From assembly GCA_910584575.1 (NCBI GenBank), contig CAJUBG010000009.1:16056-80055 (forward strand): a stretch of DNA of 64,000 nucleotides, given 5' to 3'. Source of the stretch: an uncultured Dorea sp. (GTDB lineage Bacteria > Bacillota > Clostridia > Lachnospirales > Lachnospiraceae). A model generated the notes under the pieces. The model worked only from the letters and a program-made list of their open reading frames with translations. It searched no databases and was not told the DNA's origin. A program made the translations under genes and the position numbers. Of the stretch, positions 16,269 to 24,580 are shown piece by piece (position 1 is the first letter of the stretch; each line of letters opens with the position of its first letter).

Positions 16269-17171
16269 TCAATTTTCAAATCTTCGTATCCAATTTGAAA
16301 ATTCATAATAATCTATCGTATCTTTAGCCACCTCCTCATAAGGCTGTGTCATAAATTCGGAAAGTCCTTCTATATTATCATTCAATATAAAAATATTAGA
16401 CGGCAAATAAAAATCATAATTTGCAATATCTTGGTTTGTAGTAATTAATTTCTTTGAAAAAAATAAAGCCTCTAACACCCGAAGGGTCAATCCTTGCTGT
16501 CCCTGGATACCTACATCCAGGATTGCTTTGGATTTTGCAAGAATTTTTAGTGCTTTCTCATAGGCGATACCCTTTTTATAGCTGAGCTTCGTCTGTACTG
16601 TGCGTCCATCTTCTGTCACATGAAAAAAGCAACGGAATCCTTGTTCTTCTAATCTATCCTTCAGCGCTTCAAGCAGTTTGCCCCTTCCCTTATCAGCGCC
16701 TAAAAAGAATACGTCTATGGTCTCTTTCTCTATTGGAAGATGAATATTCCTGTTATAAAACTGTGTATTATATTTTATCCCATATCTGTCGCAATCCCTT
16801 TGATCAAAACTCCACAATTCACAATCTTTGCATATGGGGTCATCTGGATATACTCTTGTACTTTCTACTGTATTCCAATACCAGAGAATGATTCTGGATT
16901 TTGGATAGCGTTTCTTGATAAATGCAATCGTATCTTTTTTGCTCTGTAATATTTCTATGATTATGGTATCAAATTCTTTCTTGTACCAACTGCTCAGTGA
17001 AATTGCTTTATAAAACGGGAATTTATTTTGAAACCATATTCTTTGAATCGCTTTCTTAATATTTGAACCATTTTTAAATATTGTATCTACCTGATAATTT
17101 TCCGGCAATTCTCCCTGATAATACATCTGATCTTTTTCACTGTTATGCAAAAATAATATTTTTTCGCTCAT
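16269..17171 (-). CDS. Putative glycosyltransferase
   Basis: A 300-residue protein with a GT-B-like arrangement: an N-terminal half with LFLHNSEKDQ and KKRYPKSRIILWYWNT, and a C-terminal half with VFFLGADKGRGKLLEALKDR and QGQQGLTLRVLEALFFSKKL. The motif ILDVGIQGQQGLTLRVLEAL is like the donor-binding E of lipopolysaccharide core-type transferases. CELWSFDQRDC is a distinctive segment. It probably adds one sugar of the repeat unit at the inner membrane face. Donor and linkage are unknown. GAGGAA precedes the start. Confidence 0.7.
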   Translation of the reverse strand: MSEKILFLHNSEKDQMYYQGELPENYQVDTIFKNGSNIKKAIQRIWFQNKFPFYKAISLSSWYKKEFDTIIIEILQSKKDTIAFIKKRYPKSRIILWYWNTVESTRVYPDDPICKDCELWSFDQRDCDRYGIKYNTQFYNRNIHLPIEKETIDVFFLGADKGRGKLLEALKDRLEEQGFRCFFHVTEDGRTVQTKLSYKKGIAYEKALKILAKSKAILDVGIQGQQGLTLRVLEALFFSKKLITTNQDIANYDFYLPSNIFILNDNIEGLSEFMTQPYEEVAKDTIDYYEFSNWIRRFEN

Positions 17172-17173
17172 AT

Positions 17174-18349
17174 TTATTGTTCCTCAGACGCTTTCGTAAA
17201 ATTATCTTTTATAAAATTCTCCCAAAACTCCTTTCTTCTCCGGCTTGCTTCATCCTCCGTAAAATAAAACGCTTTTCGGAAGCCAAATTCTGCATTTCTA
17301 AGCATAGTTCCTCTATCGAGACTTTTTAAGACTCTCATAATCCCCTGAACGTCCTTTGGCTCAAAGACCATTTCCCTCTCAAGCAGTTCTGGTATGCCGT
17401 CAACATTTGAACCCGCGCAGGGCAGGGCAATACTCATGGCTTCTATCAGCGCTCTGGGTAATCCTTCCGTCAAGGAGGGCTGTATGTAGACATCCATGTC
17501 CTTTAGATATTCAAACACCTTCTCGTGATTTACAGTACCGGCAAACACCAACTGAGCTTCTACCCCCAGCCGCTTTGCCAAATCTATCAGTTTTTCAGGA
17601 TTCCCTCCGCCAACCAGATGATATTCAAAAATATAATTTTCTTTCTTTAATTCTGCTATTGCCTGGATTACATACATCTGCCCTTTCATAGCTTTATCTA
17701 CAGGTCCTAAAGTGACAAGTTTTAACCTTTCGTCCGGCCTGTAATTTTTGATTTTGTTGATTCTATTCTCTAAATTTACAGGATGATAATCCAGGATTTC
17801 CACATCGGAAATCCCAACAGAATAGCCATTGGTAGGGTATTGCTTCTGTAATGTCTTTTCTGTAACATAGCAGACATACTTTGCCTTACGAATCTCCCGT
17901 TTTACCATTTTTTCAATATAAGGGGCTGCTATTTTCCCTATACGGGAATGAAAAAAAAGATTTTGATAAGCAGGTCCTACCACTTCACATACATAGGGTT
18001 TATGCAATTTCCTGGCGTATTTTGCCGCGATAACTCCGCTTAACCCCATTCTCGCAATCACATAATCCGACTCCCTGACAACCTTCTTTATCGTTTTTTC
18101 AAGCAACGGACGTTTCAACAAATAAAAATCAATAGATGCATCTATTTTGGCGCACTGATAAGATATATCCTTATCTTCTGCATATGTAAGCCCGTCTACA
18201 TGGTCAACACACTTCTCTCTTAAACACATCACCAACTGATCACAATAAGGAAAATATAGTTTGCGTAATGTACTCGGCGTAAGATTTACTGTATAGTATT
18301 TTCCTTTGTATTTATATGCTCTGCTTGAAAAAACAAATGAAGCTCTCAT
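17174..18349 (-). CDS. Glycosyltransferase family 4
   Basis: A 391-residue GT-B glycosyltransferase. The C-terminal GT4 domain is clear: LKLVTLGPVDKAMKGQMYVI, YHLVGGGNPEKLIDLAKRLG and the E-x7-E donor motif in PSLTEGLPRALIEAMSIALP. The N-terminal acceptor half carries YVIARMGLSGVIAAKYARKL. Retaining transferases of this type extend lipid-linked repeat units using NDP-sugars. Its place in the operon, 2 bp before the next transferase gene, fits polymer assembly. Exact sugar not deducible. AGGAGAG precedes the start. Confidence 0.88.
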   Translation of the reverse strand: MRASFVFSSRAYKYKGKYYTVNLTPSTLRKLYFPYCDQLVMCLREKCVDHVDGLTYAEDKDISYQCAKIDASIDFYLLKRPLLEKTIKKVVRESDYVIARMGLSGVIAAKYARKLHKPYVCEVVGPAYQNLFFHSRIGKIAAPYIEKMVKREIRKAKYVCYVTEKTLQKQYPTNGYSVGISDVEILDYHPVNLENRINKIKNYRPDERLKLVTLGPVDKAMKGQMYVIQAIAELKKENYIFEYHLVGGGNPEKLIDLAKRLGVEAQLVFAGTVNHEKVFEYLKDMDVYIQPSLTEGLPRALIEAMSIALPCAGSNVDGIPELLEREMVFEPKDVQGIMRVLKSLDRGTMLRNAEFGFRKAFYFTEDEASRRRKEFWENFIKDNFTKASEEQ

Positions 18350-18372
18350 AAATTACTCTCCTATTTTCGTAC

Positions 18373-18888
18373 TTAATTTGATATATCACCATAAAACTGA
18401 TTATCCAATTCATAGTCATGGGGTATAATTCGGGGCTTTCCCATGACCACCGTACTGTTGTCCGGCACATCCGTACACACAATACAATTCGCCCCGATTC
18501 TCACATGATTCCCGATTTTTATTCCACCTATAATCTTTGTGCCGGCTCCAATATAGCAATCATCTCCAATCACCGGCGCGCCATATGAGGCGGACGTTTT
18601 AATGGAATTGCTTCCAATCGTGACCTGTTGAAATATGACGCAGTTTTTTCCTATTTTTGCATATCTGGAAATAAAGATTCCGTATAATCCATGAGGGAAT
18701 TCGGGACATGCTTCTAACTCAGTCATTGGTGAAATTCCGCAGCCATACTTGTTGTTTAAATTGTGCAGCTTTAATCTGTTAATTAGTTTTACCCCCCCCC
18801 CACGGGCATATTTCGCATTCCAATAGCATTTCCAAAAATACTCTTTACTCTCTCTATAGAAAAAAATTTTTTCAATTATTTTATTCAT
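18373..18888 (-). CDS. Serine-acetyltransferase-like acyltransferase with G10 tract (in frame)
   Basis: A 171-residue hexapeptide-repeat acyltransferase. The core shows VIFQQVTIGSNSIKTSASYG, PVIGDDCYIGAGTKIIGGIK, IGNHVRIGANCIVCTDVP and the end motif STVVMGKPRII, as in colanic-acid or capsule O-acetyltransferases. A run of ten G (18792-18801) encodes GGG-V about 30 residues from the N-terminus, in KYARGGGVKLINR. Loss or gain of one G would truncate it before the catalytic core. It overlaps the upstream glycosyltransferase gene by 8 bp. Currently predicted functional. Confidence 0.88.
   Translation of the reverse strand: MNKIIEKIFFYRESKEYFWKCYWNAKYARGGGVKLINRLKLHNLNNKYGCGISPMTELEACPEFPHGLYGIFISRYAKIGKNCVIFQQVTIGSNSIKTSASYGAPVIGDDCYIGAGTKIIGGIKIGNHVRIGANCIVCTDVPDNSTVVMGKPRIIPHDYELDNQFYGDISN
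18792..18801 (-). repeat. Poly-G tract (G10) in acyltransferase gene
   Basis: Ten C on the plus strand in context CGT-G10-TAAAA on the coding strand. In frame at ten; other lengths not differing by three put the gene out of frame near codon 30. Confidence 0.85.
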
Positions 18889-20020
18889 ATTTCATCCCCT
18901 TTTCCTTCATGTAAGCAAATACTTTCTGGTATTTTCCACTCCATGAATAGTGATTTAACGCATACTCTCTCATGGCCTTAGACGCCAACTTGACATCTAT
19001 TGACTGATAAAAACGAATAATCTCCCGAAAGTCAATCGGACTGTCATCATCAGGGACTTGATAAATATATTTAAAATTTTTTAGTTTTTCTTCTTCATGG
19101 CCTGAATAAAAATATGGAATACCTCTTGCAAAATATTCCTTCGTTTTTAGTCCCGTATCCTTTTTCCCGCCAACTCTATACTGGGCAACCGGACCAACGG
19201 CAATATTAGACGCGGCAAATACATGATCCAAAGCTTCACCGGAAAGTTTTCCATGGAAAACAATATAATCTTTTATTCTATCATTGACTAAGCTCTTTGT
19301 ATTTTGCGATATCTCTCCCACAAAATGTATGTATATATACGGAGAAGCCTTTTCCATATAGTACCTGTCCAAACTTTTGATTAATCTGTCGTATCCATGG
19401 TATCGTGTTTCATTGGCAACAGTTATGAAATGATATTCGTCCTTTTTCCCAGAATAACTATGCTTCGTAATATTTTCCACATCAACCCCCATCCCAAATT
19501 CTATTGCCGGTTTTCCCCACATAGAATCAAAATTGCCCTCCGTAAGAACAAGGTCTATATATCTGCCGGCAATCTTCTGGTTCAACACCGTCCAAAATTT
19601 TTCGTATCTCCCGTTTAACCCATGCATTACGATTCCTGGAAAATATCCCAATGATTCCATTAATATCGTAGCGCAGCCCTTATTCTTCATTCTTTTTAAC
19701 ATTTTTAAATATGGGGGATCAAACGCGCACCATCTCAGATAACCTATATCAAATTTTTCTTGCTTCAGAAATTGGCTGGAGATATGTATCAAAAAGAAAC
19801 GGCGCAGCCTAAAATATAAACGATTCGATATATGATATTGTTTCTGTACATAGATATTGTCGTTAGGGCCAAAGATAGCGACGCCCTTTTTTATATATCC
19901 GCAGTACCAGACTTCATATCCCATTTTTCTCAATGTATCAATTTCACTTCTTATCTTTTTTGAAATTCCTATCGTCATATCATAAGTGGTAAAATTGACA
20001 TACATAAACACTTTTTTCAT
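18881..20020 (-). CDS. Glycosyltransferase, GT-B fold
   Basis: A 379-residue protein. The C-terminal donor domain is marked by YHFITVANETRYHGYDRLIK, IYIHFVGEISQN, DYIVFHGKLSGEALDHVFAA and the donor-binding stretch KKDTGLKTKEYFARGIP. The N-terminal half reads VFMYVNFTTYDMTIGISKKI, typical of GT4-like transferases. It should add a sugar to the growing repeat unit in the cytoplasm. AGGTGAAA precedes the start. The final residues overlap the next gene by 8 bp, which suggests coupled translation in the operon. Confidence 0.82.
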   Translation of the reverse strand: MKKVFMYVNFTTYDMTIGISKKIRSEIDTLRKMGYEVWYCGYIKKGVAIFGPNDNIYVQKQYHISNRLYFRLRRFFLIHISSQFLKQEKFDIGYLRWCAFDPPYLKMLKRMKNKGCATILMESLGYFPGIVMHGLNGRYEKFWTVLNQKIAGRYIDLVLTEGNFDSMWGKPAIEFGMGVDVENITKHSYSGKKDEYHFITVANETRYHGYDRLIKSLDRYYMEKASPYIYIHFVGEISQNTKSLVNDRIKDYIVFHGKLSGEALDHVFAASNIAVGPVAQYRVGGKKDTGLKTKEYFARGIPYFYSGHEEEKLKNFKYIYQVPDDDSPIDFREIIRFYQSIDVKLASKAMREYALNHYSWSGKYQKVFAYMKEKGMKYE

Positions 20021-20022
20021 AA

Positions 20023-21828
20023 CTATTTCACCTGTGATGATTTTCTATCTCTGATTTTATATGCGATATTCAGCAATCCTAATCTTCTCAAAATTTTTTT
20101 CAATTCAACCTTATAGTCCATTTTTATATTCATAACAGCTCTGCTTGGCTTATCATCTTTTAATAACTGAAACTCTTTCAGATAGCGAATCATATCTTCT
20201 GACATCAGATAATACACTCGCCTTGTATAGTGATTGATGCTGTCAGTATAATCGGAGTTTCTATTTGTGTAACCTCTTACATCCAGTAAATAGGTTTCTT
20301 TATTTTCTTCACAGAATTCATCTAAAATCTGATTCAATTCCCTATGAACCTTATTTCTGTTTACTGCATACGGTTGATTAATCGGAAATTCACCGCTATT
20401 CACTAGGATAAGCTTTGTTTTTTGGGGCATATGCCTTCTCAGCCACATTAAATTCTCTTTTATCTGATTCGCAGAAATTCCGCCTTCAAATTCAAATGTA
20501 TTCTTAAATTCCCGCAGTTGTTCCTCCGAAAGATAACTATATACAGTCAACTCCGGAAAATCTCTGTTTCCATAGACGACTTTTAACTCTGGATTCTGTT
20601 TATGATGCCATAACCCAAGGGACGTATCAATTAACGGACTATAAATTATAACATCATAGTTTTTATCAAAAATATGGTTCTTATAAATATTTTCATCATA
20701 AAAAGGACAGAGACCAATTAATTTTCTCTTTTCTGTCTCTGTAAGTTCTATACTCTGTCTAATAATGACAGATGAATCTGGATGCCCGTCAAAGCATCTA
20801 TCAATCACATAGTTAAATTGGGTATCCAATTCAATAGATAACTGCGCAATATAAAAAGCGGCCTGTTCTAAATCACATCCGCCAATGATTAAGACCTTAG
20901 ACTGATTGCTACTCTCTACCCTTTGACTTCTCTGTATGTTTTCAAGATTAATCCAGTCTGGCCTGTAATCCTTTTTCAGCTCTGCCGCCACATCCCCTTG
21001 GATTGTTAATTTCGGATAATGAAATTCTGAATATACCCATTGTTCGATTCCCAACCCCAAAGTTCTACATGAAAAATAAAATTGGATTGCACAACCTTTG
21101 CAGATAGCTGCAAAACCAACAATGCCATAATCCCCATATTTGTCCTTTACAGTAATATATGCGGTTTCTATATTCGGATTATTGATAATATCTGCCATCT
21201 CGTCCTTTGATAAACGTATTTTCGTATAATTTAACTGATTCGTTCTCTGATTTAATTCATGCAGTCTTTCCAAATGATTGAGAAGCCCCTCTTTGTGTAT
21301 TTCAACCCTTATATTGGACTGTTTCAAAAACGCAGTATTATCTTGATACCTTCCTTCATCTTGACTCCTCTTTTCAAGTATCTTATATTGCTTTAATCTT
21401 TTTTTATCATAGTCCGCCTTTCCTTTAAAATATGGATTGTCCAATATTCCGTCAATGATTTTCGGACTTGAAACATTTAGATTAGAAATATAATATTTAA
21501 CTTCTCCAAGATTTGTATCATTATCGTCTATAAACAAAACTGTCTCTGGCCTTAGATTCATACTTTCTATGATTGACTTAATCTGAGGTCCTTTGCTTTT
21601 CCATGAGATTTTAGGGAATACAAATAAATCCCATAAACCTGCTTCTAATAATATTTTCTTAACTATAGCTTCATCATTCTTTGAACATATGGAATTCATG
21701 ATTCCTCTGTCGGTAAGTGTTTCTATTATCTCTTTATGCTTCTTAGGAATCTGGATATCCCCCTCTGAAATTGTTCCCTTCCAAAACGTATCGTCCAGGT
21801 CCCATATAACAAGTCTAATGTTCTCCAT
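20023..21828 (-). CDS. FkbH-like HAD-IIIC protein with GNAT-like and SGNH-like domains
   Basis: A 601-residue multidomain protein. Residues 1-140 form an HAD-IIIC phosphatase domain (VIWDLDDTFWKGTISEGDIQ, SICSKND, LFIDDNDTNLGEV). Residues about 150-270 hold a GNAT-like segment (LNQRTNQLNYTKIRLSKDEM, DKYGDYGIVGFA), together the FkbH layout. The remaining half (VLIIGGCDLEQAAFYIAQL ... KLILVNSGEFPINQP) looks like a GDSL/SGNH-type domain. FkbH proteins prepare glyceryl units on acyl carriers in polyketide pathways; relatives occur in surface-polysaccharide loci. Here a non-carbohydrate decoration of the polymer is inferred. No acyl-carrier gene is seen in the operon. Confidence 0.8.
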   Translation of the reverse strand: MENIRLVIWDLDDTFWKGTISEGDIQIPKKHKEIIETLTDRGIMNSICSKNDEAIVKKILLEAGLWDLFVFPKISWKSKGPQIKSIIESMNLRPETVLFIDDNDTNLGEVKYYISNLNVSSPKIIDGILDNPYFKGKADYDKKRLKQYKILEKRSQDEGRYQDNTAFLKQSNIRVEIHKEGLLNHLERLHELNQRTNQLNYTKIRLSKDEMADIINNPNIETAYITVKDKYGDYGIVGFAAICKGCAIQFYFSCRTLGLGIEQWVYSEFHYPKLTIQGDVAAELKKDYRPDWINLENIQRSQRVESSNQSKVLIIGGCDLEQAAFYIAQLSIELDTQFNYVIDRCFDGHPDSSVIIRQSIELTETEKRKLIGLCPFYDENIYKNHIFDKNYDVIIYSPLIDTSLGLWHHKQNPELKVVYGNRDFPELTVYSYLSEEQLREFKNTFEFEGGISANQIKENLMWLRRHMPQKTKLILVNSGEFPINQPYAVNRNKVHRELNQILDEFCEENKETYLLDVRGYTNRNSDYTDSINHYTRRVYYLMSEDMIRYLKEFQLLKDDKPSRAVMNIKMDYKVELKKILRRLGLLNIAYKIRDRKSSQVK

Positions 21829-21896
21829 ACTATTGTATCCTCATATGAAACAAATGTATGGAAATTGCAGGCGAATTCTTTTTCCCTCAAAAAAAT

Positions 21897-22485
21897 CTAA
21901 TTTCTCATCCGGATTATTTTTGCAGGTACGCCCCCTACTACTGCATATTCCGGAACATCTTTATTCACAAGAGCGTGCGCCCCTATGATGGAATGATCTC
22001 CCACAGTTACGCCCATAAGCACTGTCGCCTTTGCGCCAATCCATACATCATTTCCGATTTTTATTTTTTCTGAGGACTCACCTTGTTCATTCATAGGCAC
22101 AGCTATTCTGTCATAATTATGAGTGTTTGATAAGATAGAAACTCCATGGCCTATCATTACGTCATCGCCTATCTCAACATTGCCTTTACATTCAAGATAT
22201 GAGTTCTCATTGATTGATACGTTACTTCCAACCGTTAATTTATTTGCGTTAAAAATACACACATTGGGTTGTATAACAAAATACCCCCCCCATGTGATGA
22301 CGCATCCCTAAGCTTTTTAATAATGCATATCTTTTAGCCATACTAATCCACCCCGTTTTAAATCGGTTTCTTTGCAATTTTATCTTTATATACCCTACAG
22401 GCAACAGCTTGTAACATATGCACAGTGCTTCCAGAGCAAAATTAATCTTACGCCAAATCTTTATTTTTCTCTGCTTATCAGACAT
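21897..22485 (-). pseudogene. Acyltransferase gene out of frame at a G8 tract (probably phase-variable, OFF)
   Basis: Two overlapping frames make up one hexapeptide-repeat acyltransferase. The first 60-odd codons from 22485 end in KSLGMRHHMGG and then run into a stop at 22249; the second frame carries the catalytic core (VSINENSYLECKGNVEIGDD, GHGVSILSNTHNYDRIAVP, GNDVWIGAKATVLMGVTVGD, VVGGVPAKIIRM). They meet at a run of eight G (22284-22291). With seven or ten G one open frame of 195 or 196 codons results. The downstream part may still start at an internal ATG (22262), without a good ribosome site. A sequencing error in the homopolymer is the alternative. Confidence 0.8.
22284..22291 (-). 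repeat. Poly-G tract (G8) causing the frameshift
   Basis: Eight C on the plus strand; on the coding strand the context is CAT-G8-TATTTTG. Third such tract in an acyltransferase gene of this operon and the only one that is out of frame. Confidence 0.85.
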
Positions 22486-22494
22486 CTTACATTA

Positions 22495-23592
22495 TCACTT
22501 CCTTAATATCTTCTCTATTTCTTTAAGATAAATATTAGTTACCATATTTCTGTCAAACTCCTTTTCCATTTTTAACCGTGCAGCCTTCCCCATGTTTGCC
22601 TTTTCTTCATATGAAAGACCTATAAATTTCTCTACTGCTTTTATTAAAGCCTCAACATTTTTGACTTCAAACAGATATCCGGTTTTTCCTTCTTCAATTC
22701 CTTCTCTGACTCCGGATATATCCGAACCAATACATGGCCTCCCCATCGCGCTGTGCTCTAAGACAACATTCGTCATTCCCTCATAATAGCTTGCATGAAT
22801 GACTGCGTTTGCCTGCTCTATATAAGGTTTCATATCCATCTGAATTCCACCGTATTCAATAATTCCGGCTTCCATTAATCCTTCCATCCTGTCTCTATAG
22901 GAATCATCATCATAATCTCCGTATACGATAAATCTTGTACCTGGGTATCTGGCCTTGATATATTTAGCGCACTCTACAAATTCATTGATACCTTTAAACT
23001 CTACAATCCTGGCAACATAATTAAAGATTAAAACATCCCTCCGAGGATAATCTCTATATGTAAACTCCTCTAAATTGACGCCTGAGCCTGGTATATCACG
23101 ATAGTACACCCTGTTTTTTAAAAGCGTATTCACATAATCTCGTTCCCGTGTATTTTGATACATCATACACCTTGCTTTTGAAAAACCAATCCGGTACAGG
23201 ACTCTTAATATTCTTTGCAGAATAGAATTTTTGTTATCAGCTTCGACTAATCCGGCATTATTAACAATGTAGGGAATATTCCTCCTGCCGCACTGAAAAC
23301 CGCAGTATACCGAGCATTTTGTAGTGTAAGTCAAGACGATATCAGGTCTCTCCTTTTTGAGTAACTTCCCGTAAAACAAGATTAACCGTAAATCTCTAAT
23401 CACGCTTGTTCCTCTCCGGTCGATATCCATATCAATAAACCGGCATCCGAGCCGCGTAAAAAAATCTATTTTCTTTCCGTACGGACATACCAGAATCACT
23501 TCATGTCCCATATCATGAAGCCTAAGTATCAGCTCTTTTCTGAAATTATAAAAATTATTATCTTTTGAAGCTGTAGCTAGAATGACACTCAT
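22495..23592 (-). CDS. Glycosyltransferase family 4
   Basis: A 365-residue GT4 enzyme. Seen: N-terminal FYNFRKELILRLHDMGHEVI and RPDIVLTYTTKCSVYCGF, the linker FNYVARIVEFKGINEFVECA, and the donor motif YYEGMTNVVLEHSAMGRPCI with SGVREGIEEGKTGYL. The pattern matches capsule galactosyl- or N-acetylgalactosaminyl-transferases of the CapM/WbnH type. Being close to the initiating sugar transferase, it may add the second sugar; that is inference. GAGGGAATTAAGG precedes the start. Confidence 0.9.
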   Translation of the reverse strand: MSVILATASKDNNFYNFRKELILRLHDMGHEVILVCPYGKKIDFFTRLGCRFIDMDIDRRGTSVIRDLRLILFYGKLLKKERPDIVLTYTTKCSVYCGFQCGRRNIPYIVNNAGLVEADNKNSILQRILRVLYRIGFSKARCMMYQNTRERDYVNTLLKNRVYYRDIPGSGVNLEEFTYRDYPRRDVLIFNYVARIVEFKGINEFVECAKYIKARYPGTRFIVYGDYDDDSYRDRMEGLMEAGIIEYGGIQMDMKPYIEQANAVIHASYYEGMTNVVLEHSAMGRPCIGSDISGVREGIEEGKTGYLFEVKNVEALIKAVEKFIGLSYEEKANMGKAARLKMEKEFDRNMVTNIYLKEIEKILRK

Positions 23593-23608
23593 AACCTTAA
23601 TTCCCTCA

Positions 23609-24568
23609 CTAAATAATGGACGCTACATATTCCAATTCCTTTTCTCCATATCTCTGATCAATGGTAATCGGAATCATATATCTTGACATCCAATACTCAA
23701 AACAGTTTTCTTCCATTTCCTCCAGAAGATAACTCCACCAATGGCCTTGAAAATGTTTTTCGTCTAAAAGCTTTTGCAATAAACCGTCGTCTTCTATCAC
23801 AAGCGGATAAACCATAGGTACGCAGTCTATGGAATAATACCTCCATGGATTGAACTGATTTTTCCCCTCCAAAAGCTCTGACACATATTCAAAATTCTTT
23901 CTTCTTTTCTCACAAATCATGTCATAATCTGTTCCATCCAGGATAGTTCGGGTTAATTTTGACATTTTCATAATGTCTTCTGTATCAATACGCTGTTCAT
24001 TCACCATTCTGGTTTGATATGTTTTTCCTTCGCATCCGTATTCAATACGCTGTAATAAAAAAAGAGAAGTGTCTGATGAATATGACTCTTTATACTCGTC
24101 TGTATATTTATGGGCGTCTTTCCCAATCACATATGCCCCGTCTGGAACGCCGACAAATTTTCTTGCTGAATATACATTCATACATCCTTTCACTGGAGGA
24201 TGAAAAAGAGCCTGTGAATTGTCAATAATGACATTCTCATATCGCAATGCCAACTCCTTCATTCTCTGATGGGACATGACTCCAAAATAGTTTACAAGCA
24301 AAACCGCTTCACCGGAATCCGGCGTTAAATCAATCGGATCAAAAAACGGGTCAATATGGTAAAACTTTACCGTAACCTTTTTTCTGAACAGGAATTCACA
24401 TACCGTATGACACTGATAATAGGGAAGCCAGATTGCTGTACAGCCAAACACACGAAAGGCGTGCCAGATTGCTGCGCGCCCACTGTTTAATCTGGCTATA
24501 TTCTTTTCACCCTGAAAAAGCTCTTTTCCTTTTGAAAACTGTAATTCAATGAAACTGCCGATTTCCAT
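23609..24568 (-). CDS. DegT/DnrJ-like PLP-dependent protein
   Basis: A 319-residue protein with an aminotransferase-like pattern: LNSGRAAIWHAFRVFGCTAI (the small-domain start of DegT/StrS enzymes), LVNYFGVMSHQRM, VIIDNSQALFHPP with the cofactor-binding Asp, and VYSARKFVGVPDGAYV, in which the Lys would hold PLP. Such proteins make amino sugars or, in related groups, act on other aldehydes. It is shorter than usual (about 370) and diverged. Paired with the ATP-grasp gene 12 bp upstream, it may make an aminated building block that is then ligated. That pairing is inference. Confidence 0.7.
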   Translation of the reverse strand: MEIGSFIELQFSKGKELFQGEKNIARLNSGRAAIWHAFRVFGCTAIWLPYYQCHTVCEFLFRKKVTVKFYHIDPFFDPIDLTPDSGEAVLLVNYFGVMSHQRMKELALRYENVIIDNSQALFHPPVKGCMNVYSARKFVGVPDGAYVIGKDAHKYTDEYKESYSSDTSLFLLQRIEYGCEGKTYQTRMVNEQRIDTEDIMKMSKLTRTILDGTDYDMICEKRRKNFEYVSELLEGKNQFNPWRYYSIDCVPMVYPLVIEDDGLLQKLLDEKHFQGHWWSYLLEEMEENCFEYWMSRYMIPITIDQRYGEKELEYVASII

Positions 24569-24580
24569 TTCGTCTACCTC

